A stretch of 56,784 nucleotides of DNA from Candidatus Zapsychrus exili (GCA_030765585.1 JAVCCJ010000020.1:1-56784), one strand, 5' to 3'. Numbered from the stretch's first letter, positions 10,078 through 18,300 are shown. Notes: generated from the letters alone by a model not told the origin. Program-made: numbers and translations.

Positions 10078-10656
10078 ATGAAAAATAATACTCACGTTTT
10101 TGTTCTTTCTGGTCCTTCTGGGTCAGGAAAAACCACTCTTTATCAGAAGCTTTTTAAAAGTGGAAAATTAAGAAATAAGTTGGCCAAGTCTATCTCTGTT
10201 ACCACTAGAGCTAAGCGCAAGGGAGAGGTTGATGGTCGTGATTATATTTTTGTAAGCAAAAAAATGTTTGAATATAAAAAGCGCACAGAACATTTTGTTG
10301 AGTGGCAAAAAGTGTTTGATTATTACTATGGCACGCCAAAGAAAAATGTTAGAGATATTTTAAAGACAGGTAAAAGCGTATTATTGTGTATTGATGTAAA
10401 AGGAGCAAAGGTTGTATTTAAGAAACTTAAGTCTGCAGTTAGCATTTTTGTTAGGCCACCATCAGCTAAAGAATTGCAGAAAAGATTGCAAAAAAGGGCA
10501 ACAGATAAAAAGAAGGTTATTGATTTGCGCTTAAAAATTGCAAAACAAGAGATGAAAGAAGCGAGCAATTATCAGCATATTATTGTAAATGATAATTTTG
10601 CAAAGTGTTACAGTAAGCTTGAGGGTATCATTTTAGATAGTCTTAATAATAAATAG
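10078..10656 (+). CDS. gmk: guanylate kinase
   Basis: This 192-residue kinase converts GMP to GDP with ATP. The P-loop LSGPSGSGKTTLYQKL lies near residues 10-25. The GMP-binding region follows: SISVTTRAKRKGEVDGRDYIF, then KRTEHFVEWQKVFDYYYGTPK. Normally this last segment reads 'FLEWAEVHGNYYGT', so it is recognisable but with F-DYY substitutions. Length is close to E. coli Gmk (207). It sits between yicC and rpoZ, the standard arrangement. Confidence 0.95.
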   Translation: MKNNTHVFVLSGPSGSGKTTLYQKLFKSGKLRNKLAKSISVTTRAKRKGEVDGRDYIFVSKKMFEYKKRTEHFVEWQKVFDYYYGTPKKNVRDILKTGKSVLLCIDVKGAKVVFKKLKSAVSIFVRPPSAKELQKRLQKRATDKKKVIDLRLKIAKQEMKEASNYQHIIVNDNFAKCYSKLEGIILDSLNNK

Positions 10657-10692
10657 TATTATAACTTTAATATTAGGCTATAAATAAGTCTT

Positions 10693-10721
10693 TTGACAAA
10701 CTCGGCTACTTGTGATATATA
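10693..10721 (+). promoter_or_regulatory. promoter of rpoZ-coaC
   Basis: TTGACA (10693-10698), a 17 nt spacer and TATATA (10716-10721) form a good sigma-70-type promoter 45 bp upstream of the rpoZ ATG. Confidence 0.6.
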
Positions 10722-10766
10722 TTATCCCTATTATATTTAGAATAAGTATTAAAGGAGCTAGATTTT

Positions 10767-11012
10767 ATGGAATATCAATCGTTAGAGAATATATTACCTA
10801 AGGCAGGCGGAAGTACCTACAGGCTTGTTCGTTTGGCATCAGCAAGGGCTTTAGAATTATCAGAAGGTAGAAAAAGCCTTGTTGAAACAACACCAACAGA
10901 AGCATTAACTACCATTGCTTTAAGAGAGATTTGTGAGGGTAAGGTCGTCGAAAAAAGCTCACTTGATGCTTTGGCAACACAAGAACCAGAAGAAAGTAAA
11001 CCAGAAGAATAA
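10767..11012 (+). CDS. rpoZ: RNA polymerase omega subunit
   Basis: This 81-residue protein has the omega features: YRLVRLASARALELSEGRKSLVE, followed by TPTEALTTIALREICEGKV. Omega binds the beta' C-terminus and helps RNA polymerase assemble. It has a strong Shine-Dalgarno (AAGGAG) 10 nt before the ATG, its own promoter, and the usual place after gmk. A coaC-like gene follows after 4 nt. Confidence 0.92.
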   Translation: MEYQSLENILPKAGGSTYRLVRLASARALELSEGRKSLVETTPTEALTTIALREICEGKVVEKSSLDALATQEPEESKPEE

Positions 11013-11016
11013 TATC

Positions 11017-11562
11017 GTGGAAAAACCAAAACGAATTGTTTTAGGAGTGACCGGCAGCATTGCTGCATATAAGTCAGCAGAGATTATTAGAAGGTTAACG
11101 AAAAAGGGGTTTAAGGTTTCGGCTGTCATGACAAAGGAGGCCGAACATTTTATAACCCCTTTGACTTTATCTCGGTTATCTGGTGATAAGGTTTATCGTG
11201 ACATGTTTGATGGTCAAGGGGATTCGTGGGATATAGGACATATAAGCCTGGCAGACGCAGCGGATGTTCTTTTGATTGCTCCTGCAACAGCTAATATTAT
11301 CTCGAAAATAGCATGTGGTATAGCAGACGATTTATTAACATGTATTGCAATGGCTACGAAAGCAAAAATTTTGATTGCTCCTGCTATGAACGAGAATATG
11401 TATAAAAATAAGATTGTTGTAGAAAATTGTGAGAAATTAAAGAAACATGGAGTTATATTTATTGGACCAATTGAAGGTAAATTGGCGTGCGGAAAGACAG
11501 CGATTGGGCATATTGCGGATGAAGACGAAATAGTAGAAGAAGTTATTCGCTCTTTAAAATAA
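11017..11562 (+). CDS. coaC: phosphopantothenoylcysteine decarboxylase-type flavoprotein (CoaC, not fused to CoaB)
   Basis: This 181-residue HFCD-family flavoprotein decarboxylates phosphopantothenoylcysteine in CoA synthesis. I choose the GTG at 11017; the track's start at 10933 lies inside rpoZ. Features are IVLGVTGSIAAYKSAEIIRRL at the N-terminus, the catalytic His in DIGHISLADAAD, the APAMNENM substrate motif, and the ACGKTAIG clamp. Most bacteria fuse this domain to the synthetase CoaB, but here the frame ends after the flavoprotein domain and tRNAs follow. CoaB must be elsewhere or absent. Confidence 0.85.
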   Translation: MEKPKRIVLGVTGSIAAYKSAEIIRRLTKKGFKVSAVMTKEAEHFITPLTLSRLSGDKVYRDMFDGQGDSWDIGHISLADAADVLLIAPATANIISKIACGIADDLLTCIAMATKAKILIAPAMNENMYKNKIVVENCEKLKKHGVIFIGPIEGKLACGKTAIGHIADEDEIVEEVIRSLK

Positions 11563-11565
11563 GAA

Positions 11566-11636
11566 TTTTGTGGCGTGGTAGTCCCGACAAGTCGGGACTA
11601 GCAAGAGGTCATAGAAAAATTTTTGTGGCGTGGTAG
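11566..11636 (+). repeat. 16 bp direct repeat flanking a perfect hairpin, upstream of and into tRNA-Cys
   Basis: TTTTGTGGCGTGGTAG occurs at 11566-11581 and again at 11621-11636, where it forms the first 10 bases of tRNA-Cys. Between the copies lies TAGTCCCGAC-AA-GTCGGGACTA (11579-11600), a perfect 10 bp hairpin. This looks like a partial duplication of the tRNA 5' end around a small palindrome. Confidence 0.7.
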
Positions 11637-11700
11637 CCAAGTGGTTAGGCAGAGGTCTGCAAAACCTTGTACACCGGTTCGAGTCCGGTCCGCGCCTCCA
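11627..11700 (+). tRNA. tRNA-Cys (GCA)
   Basis: The acceptor GGCGTGG pairs with CCGCGCC. The anticodon loop CTGCAAA gives GCA, the discriminator is U73 as expected for Cys, and CCA is encoded. The T arm reads CCGGTTCGAGTCCGG. Cys and Val each read one codon box; the cluster is Cys-Leu-Val. Confidence 0.97.
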
Positions 11701-11710
11701 ACAGTAATTT

Positions 11711-11793
11711 GGGCAAGTGGTGGAATGGCATACACGTTGGACTTAAAATCCAATGGCCGTAAGGTCGTGTGGGTTCGACTCCCACCTTGCCCA
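11711..11793 (+). tRNA. tRNA-Leu (UAA)
   Basis: The acceptor GGGCAAG pairs with CTTGCCC. The anticodon stem TTGGA/TCCAA encloses CTTAAAA, giving anticodon UAA. A variable arm (TGGCCGTAAGGTCGT region) marks it as a class II tRNA, as Leu requires. The discriminator is A, and CCA is not encoded, unlike the preceding tRNA-Cys. Confidence 0.97.
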
Positions 11794-11799
11794 TTTTTT

Positions 11800-11873
11800 G
11801 GGCTCATAGCTCAGTTGGTTAGAGTACTTGCATGACATGCAAGGTGTCCGAGGTTCGAGTCCTCGTGGGCCCA
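11800..11873 (+). tRNA. tRNA-Val (GAC)
   Basis: The acceptor GGGCTCA pairs with TGGGCCC. The anticodon stem CTTGC/GCAAG holds the loop ATGACAT with anticodon GAC. The discriminator is A, and CCA is not encoded. It starts 6 nt after tRNA-Leu, so the three tRNAs are probably one transcript. Confidence 0.96.
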
Positions 11874-11891
11874 TTTAACGAAAGGTTAATA

Positions 11892-12395
11892 ATGAAAACT
11901 TTTATTGTAGTTTTAACTATTGTTGTAAGTAGTATGTTTACTAGCGTAGCTTTTTCACAAGACGGACAAAAAGGATTAGCTGAACAATTGTTGGTTTTAA
12001 TGAAAGTAGATCAACAAACAACTGATATGATGGAACAGATGAAAGGCATACAACAAAAGCAATTGCAAGCTCAAAAAGAACAGTATATGAAGACGCTGAC
12101 TCAAGAACAGTTTCAACAAATGAGCGATTCTGTAGATGCTGTAATGGATATGGTGGCTCAAGACCTTTCGTGGGAAACTACAAAAGATCAATACATTGAT
12201 GTTTACGCAAAACACTATACAGTTGACGATTTAAAGGCGTTGATAGATTTTTATGGTTCTGATATTGGCGCAAAGCATTTAAAAGCAACACAAGCTATGT
12301 TACCAGAATTAATACAAATAGGGTATGGCGTAGCTCAAAAGAATCAAGCTAAATATCAAAAAGCAATGGCAGGCGCTATGCAAGGTATTCAGTAG
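11892..12395 (+). CDS. secreted DUF2059 protein
   Basis: This 167-residue protein starts at the ATG at 11892; the track's 11832 start runs through tRNA-Val. An N-terminal signal peptide (MKTFIVVLTIVVSSMFTSVAFS, cleavage likely after AFS) implies export. The C-terminal half, YTVDDLKALIDFYGSDIGAKHLKATQAMLPE, matches DUF2059, a helical domain of unknown function. The middle is rich in Gln and Met. It is followed by thrS after 1 nt. Molecular role unknown. Confidence 0.85.
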   Translation: MKTFIVVLTIVVSSMFTSVAFSQDGQKGLAEQLLVLMKVDQQTTDMMEQMKGIQQKQLQAQKEQYMKTLTQEQFQQMSDSVDAVMDMVAQDLSWETTKDQYIDVYAKHYTVDDLKALIDFYGSDIGAKHLKATQAMLPELIQIGYGVAQKNQAKYQKAMAGAMQGIQ

Positions 12396-12396
12396 A

Positions 12397-14121
12397 ATGA
12401 ATAAAGAATTAGAAACGTTAAGACACAGTTGTTCTCATGTGATGGCGCAGGCCGTAGCAGAGCTTTGGCCTGAAGTTAAGATTGCAATAGGTCCTGCGAT
12501 TGAAAACGGTTTTTATTATGATTTTTATAAAGACGAGTCTTTTGCAGACGAAGATTTAAAGAAAATTGAGAAGGGCATGTGGAAGATAATAAACAAAAAT
12601 CTTCCTATTGTTCAAAGTTTTATGTCGAAAAAAGAGGCTATTAAGCTTTTTTCTAGTCAAGGTCAGAAGTATAAAGTTGAATTGATAGAAGCTCTAGAAG
12701 ACGATAAGATTTCTATTTATAAAACAGGTGATAGTTTTCTTGATTTATGTAAGGGCCCACACATAGAAAGCACTAAAGAGATAAAGGCATTTAAACTTTT
12801 ATCTGTTGCTGGTTCTTATTGGAGAGGCGATGAAACAAAGGATGCTCTTCAGAGAATTTATGGCACATGTTTCTTTGACAAGAAGGAATTAGAAGCGTAT
12901 TTGACTTTATTAGAAGAGGCAAAAAAAAGAGATCATCGAAAGCTAGGAACACAGCTTGATCTTTTTAGTTTTTATCATGAGACAGCTGGCGCAGGATTAG
13001 TTTTTTATCATCCGAATGGTGCTATTTTAAGAAAACTCATAGAAGATTATATTTACGCGCAGAATATTCAAAAAGGATATGAGCCTGTTGTAACTCCACA
13101 TATTTTAAAAGGCAAGTTGTGGGAACAGAGCGGACATACGGATTATTATAAAGATAATATGTATTTCTTTGATGTTGACGACGATAAATATGCCGTTAAG
13201 CCTATGAATTGTCCGGGACACATGCTTATTTATAAGGCGAAGTTACGTTCATACAGAGAGCTTCCTATTAGAATGTTTGAGTTAGGTACAGTTTACAGAA
13301 AAGAAAAAGCAGGTGTTTTACATGGTCTTTTAAGAGTTCGTGGTTTTACACAAGATGATGCGCATATTTTCTGTAGTGAAGAGCAAGTAAAAACAGAGGT
13401 TATTTCTGTTATTAATTTTATGTTTGATGTAATGAAAGATTTTGGATTTAAGGATTTAGAGATTGAATTAAGCACAAGGCCAGAAAAGTTCATAGGTAAA
13501 ATTGAAGATTGGGATCTTGCAACAGAAGCGTTAAAAGGAGCATTAAAAGATAAAGACCTTGCTTACGAAATTAATGAAGGTGATGGAGCGTTTTATGGTC
13601 CTAAGATAGATATTAAATTAAAAGATGCATTAGGACGATCTTGGCAATGTGCGACGGTGCAATGTGATTTTTCTTTGCCAGAGCGTTTTGACTTATCTTA
13701 TATAGATGCCGAAGGAAAAGAAAAAAAGCCGATTATGATACATCGTGCTATTTTAGGTAGTATAGAAAGATTTTTTGGAACACTGGTTGAACATTATGCA
13801 GGGGCGTTTCCATTATGGCTTGCTCCAACACAAGTTGATATTGTTCCAATTAAAGATGTCCATTGTGATTATGCTTTTAAATTAAAAGAGGATTTACAAA
13901 AACAGGGCTTAAGAGTTATAATTGATGAAAGAAATGAAAGTTTAAATAAAAGAATTAGAGAAGGAACAGTACAAAAAATACCTTATCTGCTTATAATAGG
14001 AGATAAAGAAGTTGATACAACGACAGTTGCCGCTAGACGTTATGGTACGGGCGAGCAAAGTGTTCTTTCTTTTGATGAGTTTATAGCAAAGATTAAGAAA
14101 GAAATAAATAGTAAACAATAA
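12397..14121 (+). CDS. thrS: threonyl-tRNA synthetase lacking the TGS domain
   Basis: This 574-residue enzyme charges tRNA-Thr. It starts directly with the editing domain (LRHSCSHVMAQAV, the HxxxH site), so the N-terminal TGS domain of about 60 residues seen in E. coli ThrS (642 residues) is missing. No alternative upstream start exists because the DUF2059 gene ends 1 nt before. The catalytic core is intact: MNCPGHM, RVRGFTQDDAHIF and IMIHRAILGS supply the zinc ligands Cys, His and His. The C-terminal anticodon-binding domain (APTQVDIVPI…) is present. An infC start with a strong ribosome-binding site follows, the conserved thrS-infC-rpmI-rplT order. Confidence 0.96.
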   Translation: MNKELETLRHSCSHVMAQAVAELWPEVKIAIGPAIENGFYYDFYKDESFADEDLKKIEKGMWKIINKNLPIVQSFMSKKEAIKLFSSQGQKYKVELIEALEDDKISIYKTGDSFLDLCKGPHIESTKEIKAFKLLSVAGSYWRGDETKDALQRIYGTCFFDKKELEAYLTLLEEAKKRDHRKLGTQLDLFSFYHETAGAGLVFYHPNGAILRKLIEDYIYAQNIQKGYEPVVTPHILKGKLWEQSGHTDYYKDNMYFFDVDDDKYAVKPMNCPGHMLIYKAKLRSYRELPIRMFELGTVYRKEKAGVLHGLLRVRGFTQDDAHIFCSEEQVKTEVISVINFMFDVMKDFGFKDLEIELSTRPEKFIGKIEDWDLATEALKGALKDKDLAYEINEGDGAFYGPKIDIKLKDALGRSWQCATVQCDFSLPERFDLSYIDAEGKEKKPIMIHRAILGSIERFFGTLVEHYAGAFPLWLAPTQVDIVPIKDVHCDYAFKLKEDLQKQGLRVIIDERNESLNKRIREGTVQKIPYLLIIGDKEVDTTTVAARRYGTGEQSVLSFDEFIAKIKKEINSKQ

Positions 14122-14123
14122 TT

Positions 14124-14129
14124 AGGAGG
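14124..14129 (+). promoter_or_regulatory. Shine-Dalgarno setting the infC AUU start
   Basis: AGGAGG lies 7 nt before the ATT at 14137 and 4 nt before the ATT at 14134. No ATG or GTG lies at a suitable distance, so it fixes a non-canonical start. Confidence 0.75.
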
Positions 14130-14136
14130 TGTCATT

Positions 14137-14667
14137 ATTCAAAAATTTGTTAGAGTCAATGATAGAATCAGAGTTCCAGAAGTTAGAGTTATCGGTGCAG
14201 AGGGAGAACAGTTAGGCGTTGTAATGATAAGAAGGGCTTTAGATTTAGCAGAAGAAACGGATCTAGATCTTGTAGAGATTGCGCCAACAGCAAAACCACC
14301 AGTTTGTCGCATAATGGATTTTAGTAAATATAAATATGATCAAGAGAAAAAAGAGCGTCGTATAAAAAAGAACCAACACGTTACTCATTTAAAACAGATA
14401 AGGTTAAAGCCACATATTGGAGATGGTGATTATAATATAAAATTAAAGCAAGCTATAGGATTTCTGGAGAAGAAAGACAAAGTAAAAGTTAATATGTTCT
14501 TTCGTGGACGCGAAATGATGCATAGGGAAATAGGATTAGAGATTTTAAAAAGGGCTATAGTTGATCTTGCTCCGTATGGTCAACCAGAAAAACCACCTTC
14601 AATGGAAGGTAGAGTAATGTATGTGTTTTTCAGTCCAGTATCAAGTAAAGAAAATGAGAAGAAGTAA
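14137..14667 (+). CDS. infC: translation initiation factor IF-3 (AUU start)
   Basis: IF-3 prevents premature subunit joining and proofreads start codons. The track begins at an internal ATG (14224), but the frame extends upstream as QKFVRVNDRIRVPEVRVIGAEGEQLGVV, which is the conserved IF-3 N-terminus. The only start with a good ribosome-binding site is ATT at 14137 (or the adjacent 14134). E. coli infC also starts with AUU and uses it for autoregulation. From 14137 the protein is 176 residues, the normal length. Domains: IF3-N (about 1-70), a Lys-rich linker, and IF3-C with KQIRLKPHIGDGDYNIKLKQA. Confidence 0.93.
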   Translation: MQKFVRVNDRIRVPEVRVIGAEGEQLGVVMIRRALDLAEETDLDLVEIAPTAKPPVCRIMDFSKYKYDQEKKERRIKKNQHVTHLKQIRLKPHIGDGDYNIKLKQAIGFLEKKDKVKVNMFFRGREMMHREIGLEILKRAIVDLAPYGQPEKPPSMEGRVMYVFFSPVSSKENEKK

Positions 14668-14691
14668 TATTAATTATAGAAAGGGAGTAAA

Positions 14692-14889
14692 ATGCCGAAA
14701 TTAAAAACGAATCGGTCAGCTGCGAAACGTTTTAAGATAACAAAGTCAGGAAAACTTAAAAAACGTAGTGCTGGTCGACAACACATTTTAGGTAAGAAGA
14801 GCAGTAAAACAAAAAGAAAATTGCGTCAAAGCAGTTATGTTTCAGATGCTGATGCAAAGAAAATAAGGAGGCTGTTGCCGTATGGTTAG
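14692..14889 (+). CDS. rpmI: 50S ribosomal protein L35
   Basis: This 65-residue basic protein starts [24 protein letters not shown], the L35 signature, and ends IRRLLPYG. It has a strong ribosome-binding site (AAAGGGAG). Its last 8 nt overlap the rplT start, and the AAGGAGG of rplT lies inside its coding region. Confidence 0.96.
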   Translation: MPKLKTNRSAAKRFKITKSGKLKKRSAGRQHILGKKSSKTKRKLRQSSYVSDADAKKIRRLLPYG

Positions 14890-15280
14890 AATTAAGACAA
14901 ACGTTGCATCAAAGCGACGCAAAAAAAGAGTGCTAAAAGCTACTAAAGGTCAATTTGGCCAAAGAAGTAGAGATATTACTCAAGCGAAGCGTTCTCTTAT
15001 TAAAGGTCTTGTTTATCAATTTAGAGATCGTAGAGTAAAGAAACGTGAATTTAAAAGTCTTTGGATTATTAGAATTAATGCGGCCTGTCAAGAAGAAGGC
15101 ATTATGTATAGTCGTTTTGTTAAAGGCTTAAAAGATGCTAATATTATTATTGATCGTAAGGTCCTATCTGAGTTAGCTATAAGTGATCCAGCTGTGTTTA
15201 AAAAGCTTGTAGAAATTGCACAAGAGAAACTTGCAAATACTGCAGCGACAACTAAGAAGACTATTAAAAAGAGTGAATAA
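14882..15280 (+). CDS. rplT: 50S ribosomal protein L20
   Basis: This 132-residue protein binds 23S rRNA early in assembly. The N-terminus [29 protein letters not shown] and the middle [33 protein letters not shown] are typical. The C-terminus is somewhat longer than usual (about 118), with an Ala/Thr/Lys tail. It overlaps rpmI. In other bacteria L20 represses this operon. I see no long infC leader here, so such control would have to act within the short gaps. Confidence 0.96.
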   Translation: MVRIKTNVASKRRKKRVLKATKGQFGQRSRDITQAKRSLIKGLVYQFRDRRVKKREFKSLWIIRINAACQEEGIMYSRFVKGLKDANIIIDRKVLSELAISDPAVFKKLVEIAQEKLANTAATTKKTIKKSE

Positions 15281-15308
15281 TAAAATTAACAAATTTGTAT
15301 AAAAAGTA

Positions 15309-15334
15309 TTTGGGCCCTCGATGATGGGCCCAAA
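15309..15334 (+). terminator. hairpin terminator after rplT
   Basis: TTTGGGCCC and GGGCCCAAA form a perfect 9 bp stem around an 8 nt loop. It is followed by GTTTTA, a weak T-tract. It lies between rplT and trkA and probably ends the thrS-rplT unit. Confidence 0.65.
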
Positions 15335-15351
15335 GTTTTATAGGGGTTGTT

Positions 15352-16713
15352 ATGAAAATTATTATTGTTGGAGCCGGTAGAATAGGTATCAATTTAGCGC
15401 GTTCTTTATCAGAAGAAAATCATGAAATTTATTTGATAGAAAAGGATCAAGAAGTTGCATTAAAGGCGACAGAGAAGCTTGATATTAAAGTCATTTGCGG
15501 TAACGGATCTGATCCAGAATCACTAAAACAAGCAGGTGTTGATCAAGCAGATTTGGTTATTGCTGTAACTATTTCAGATGAAGTCAATATGATCGTTTGT
15601 TCTTTGGCTTCATTCTTTGGATCTAAAAGACAAATAGCGCGAGTAAGAGACGGAGCTTTAAGCGGTACAATAAAATCATCAGAGTATCAACATTTTCATA
15701 TAGATGAGATTATTAATCCTGAACAATTAGCGGCTTTATCAATAGTAAGGGCTGTTGATGCACCAGGCTCTTGCGAAGTAGGCGATTTTGCAGACGGAAA
15801 AATCTTATTAAGAGCGTTTGAGGTGCCAGAAGGCTCTCATTTATGTGATGCAAAAATAGGAGAATTTAGTGATGAAGATTTTCCTTGGCCATTTTTAGTT
15901 GTAACGATTGTACGTGACGGAACAGTTCTTATTCCAAAAGGAGACACTCTTATAGCAGCATTAGATCGTATTTACGTTCTTCTTCCCGCCCAGTCTTTAG
16001 GAGAATTTTTAACTTTTGTAGACCCATCAATAAAAAAACCAAATAAAATTGTTATATATGGAGCAACTAATGCTGGAGAGTATGTTGCTGAAAGCTTATC
16101 TGATCATGTTCGCGATCTTATTCTTGTAGAAGAAAACAAAGCAAAAGCAGAAATTATTGCTCAGCATTTGCCGTCAGTGCGTGTTATCAACGGTTCTGCT
16201 TCAGAAAAAGATATTTTACAAGAATGTGGTATAGAAGCAGTAGATATATTTATTGGAACAGCTAATAGCGATCATTCAAATCTCATAAGCGCTGTATTGG
16301 CAAAAAAGATGGGTGCAAAGAATACAATTATTGTGACACAAAGACCAGATTATACGTCAATCGTTGATGCGCTTGATATCGATGCGGTTATTAATCCTCA
16401 TTTATTAGCTGTTGAGCAGATTCTAAGGCTTGTTAGAGGAAAAGGAGTGAGCGCAGTTACTAAGCTCTTAGAGTGCAAGGCAGAAGTTCTTGAGTTTATT
16501 CCAGAAGAAGGCTCACCTGTCACTAAAGCGCTAATCAAGGATATTAATTTTCCTAAAAGCGCAATTGTTGGAGCCATTTCTAGAGAGGATGATGTCATTC
16601 TTGCAAAAGGAGATACTCAAATCAACGCTGGTGAGAAGGTTATTGTGTTCTGCGAAGAAGGCTCAGTTAAAAAGCTCCAATCTTTGTTTACTCTCAAAGG
16701 TATATTAAAATAA
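15352..16713 (+). CDS. trkA: Trk potassium uptake regulator TrkA
   Basis: This 453-residue cytoplasmic gating subunit has two tandem RCK (TrkA-N plus TrkA-C) halves. The first Rossmann fold shows IIIVGAGRIGINLARSL with an acidic residue closing strand 2 (IYLIEKD). The second (IVIYGATNAGEYVAESL, near residue 230) has a degenerate glycine motif, usual for the second RCK. TrkA-C domains follow each half. It binds NAD(H)/ATP and controls the TrkH channel encoded 16 nt downstream. Confidence 0.95.
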   Translation: MKIIIVGAGRIGINLARSLSEENHEIYLIEKDQEVALKATEKLDIKVICGNGSDPESLKQAGVDQADLVIAVTISDEVNMIVCSLASFFGSKRQIARVRDGALSGTIKSSEYQHFHIDEIINPEQLAALSIVRAVDAPGSCEVGDFADGKILLRAFEVPEGSHLCDAKIGEFSDEDFPWPFLVVTIVRDGTVLIPKGDTLIAALDRIYVLLPAQSLGEFLTFVDPSIKKPNKIVIYGATNAGEYVAESLSDHVRDLILVEENKAKAEIIAQHLPSVRVINGSASEKDILQECGIEAVDIFIGTANSDHSNLISAVLAKKMGAKNTIIVTQRPDYTSIVDALDIDAVINPHLLAVEQILRLVRGKGVSAVTKLLECKAEVLEFIPEEGSPVTKALIKDINFPKSAIVGAISREDDVILAKGDTQINAGEKVIVFCEEGSVKKLQSLFTLKGILK

Positions 16714-16729
16714 TAAGGAAAATAAGTTT

Positions 16730-18184
16730 ATGCATAAGAGATTTGTTATTAATATTGTCTCGCGTATTTTGCTAATTATATGTTTTTTTATGATTGCGCC
16801 ATTATCATGGGCGCTTCATGATAATATTCATAGTCAAGAAGTCAAAGTTTTTGCATGGACTATTCTTTTTGGAGTTATTTTGTCAGGTTTATTTTTGTGG
16901 GTTTTTAGGATTCAAAAAGATCAGTATGAAAAAATAAATGCAAAAGATGGTCTTGCAATAGTTGGTTTATCTTGGATTCTTTTATCTGCGTTTGGAGCAT
17001 TGCCTTTTTTCTTAAGCGGATCTGTAGCAAGCTATTCGGATGCATTTTTTGAAACAGTAAGTGGCTTTACTACGACAGGGGCAACGGTTATATCAAATGT
17101 TGAAATATTGCCTCGAGGAATTTTATTTTGGCGCAGCTTAACTCATTGGTTAGGTGGCATGGGAATTATTGTTTTGTTTTTAGCGCTTCTTCCTGCTTTG
17201 GGTATAAGCGGATTTCAGCTTTTTAGAGCAGAGTCTCCCGGCATTGCTGTTGAAAGAATAGACCCTAGAATTAAAGAGACAGCCAAGAGCCTTTGGATTG
17301 TTTATGTTTTATTGTCTGTGCTCGAAACAATTCTTCTGATGTTTGGGGGTATGCCACTTTTTGATTCTTTATGTCATACTTTTGGAACTATGGCAACAGG
17401 CGGTTTCTCGACTAAGAATGCTAGTATAGGAGCATACGGAGCTTATACGCAATGGATTGTTATTATTTTTATGTTCTTGGCCGGAACAAATTTTATATTA
17501 CATTACCAAGCTCTAAGAGGTAAGTTTAAGGCGTTTGTAAAGAACGAGGAATTTCGTTATTATTTATTTTTAATCATTATTTCTGTGTCTATTTTTACTA
17601 TTGTTTTGGCAAAAGGAAACATTTCTGCAAATCCATTACGTGATGCAGCTTTTCAGGTAACAGCAATCCTTACCACCACAGGATATGCAACAGCCGATTT
17701 TGATCTTTGGCCACATTTCTTAAGATTTGCTTTAATTGTTTTGATGTTTATAGGAGGTTGTGGAGGATCAACTGGTGGTGGAATGAAAATAGTTAGATTC
17801 TTTTTGTCCATTAAGATAGCCGTAAGATCTATAATACAGACAATTTTCCCTAATGCAGTTTTGCCGCTTAAGTTTAATTCTTCTGCATGTTCAGAAAAAC
17901 TAGCCGTAACTGTTGCGTCATATTTTATTATTTTTATTTCCTTGTTTTTTGCAGGAACAATATTTTTAACAATTTCAGAAAACTGTGATATTGTTAGTGC
18001 CTTTTCGGCATCTATTGCAGCGTTGAGCAATATTGGTCCTGGTTTAGCTAAGGTAGGGGCAACGCAGAATTATGCGTGGATTTCTGTTCCAGGGAAATGG
18101 ATGTTGGCGTTTTTAATGTTAGCAGGAAGACTCGAACTTTATTCAATGCTCATTCTTTTCTTGCCATCAACTTGGAAAAAATAA
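16730..18184 (+). CDS. trkH: Trk potassium transporter, membrane subunit TrkH
   Basis: This 484-residue polytopic membrane protein is the K+ pore partner of TrkA. Four selectivity-filter P-loops can be found: around FTTTGATVIS, TMATGGFST, LTTTGYATAD and LSNIGPGLA. The GRLELY motif near the C-terminus is a TrkH hallmark. Length matches E. coli TrkH (483). It forms an operon with trkA and is followed by a palindromic repeat. Confidence 0.96.
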   Translation: MHKRFVINIVSRILLIICFFMIAPLSWALHDNIHSQEVKVFAWTILFGVILSGLFLWVFRIQKDQYEKINAKDGLAIVGLSWILLSAFGALPFFLSGSVASYSDAFFETVSGFTTTGATVISNVEILPRGILFWRSLTHWLGGMGIIVLFLALLPALGISGFQLFRAESPGIAVERIDPRIKETAKSLWIVYVLLSVLETILLMFGGMPLFDSLCHTFGTMATGGFSTKNASIGAYGAYTQWIVIIFMFLAGTNFILHYQALRGKFKAFVKNEEFRYYLFLIIISVSIFTIVLAKGNISANPLRDAAFQVTAILTTTGYATADFDLWPHFLRFALIVLMFIGGCGGSTGGGMKIVRFFLSIKIAVRSIIQTIFPNAVLPLKFNSSACSEKLAVTVASYFIIFISLFFAGTIFLTISENCDIVSAFSASIAALSNIGPGLAKVGATQNYAWISVPGKWMLAFLMLAGRLELYSMLILFLPSTWKK

Positions 18185-18229
18185 GTGGTGCCAGGTACCC
18201 GTAGGTTTCTTTTAGGTCCCTGGCACCAC
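18185..18229. repeat. long hairpin GTGGTGCCAGG…CCTGGCACCAC after trkH
   Basis: GTGGTGCCAGGTACC and GGTCCCTGGCACCAC form a 15 bp stem with one mismatch and a 15 nt loop. There is no T-tract. It resembles the REP-like 'GGTGCC…GGCACC' palindromes scattered in many environmental genomes, and it may also act as a transcript end for trkAH. Confidence 0.7.
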
Positions 18230-18257
18230 AATTTGACTTTTAACATCGTAATTTTGG

Positions 18258-18266
18258 TGGTATAAT
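18258..18266 (+). promoter_or_regulatory. extended -10 promoter of pheS
   Basis: TGG-TATAAT ends at 18266. No good -35 lies at 17 nt (TTGACT at 18233 is 22 nt away), so it relies on the TGn extension. It lies 34 nt before the pheS ATG. Confidence 0.5.
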
Positions 18267-18300
18267 GCGACCAAATAATTAAAATCTTGATATATTTATT

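Noticed and set aside
11598-11835. ORFs 11598-11807 (-) and 11623-11835 (+)
   Set aside because: They are translations of the tRNA-Cys/Leu/Val cluster.
18230-18300. T-box or Phe attenuator upstream of pheS
   Set aside because: The leader is too short after the -10 box and has no T-box sequence, Phe-rich peptide or terminator.
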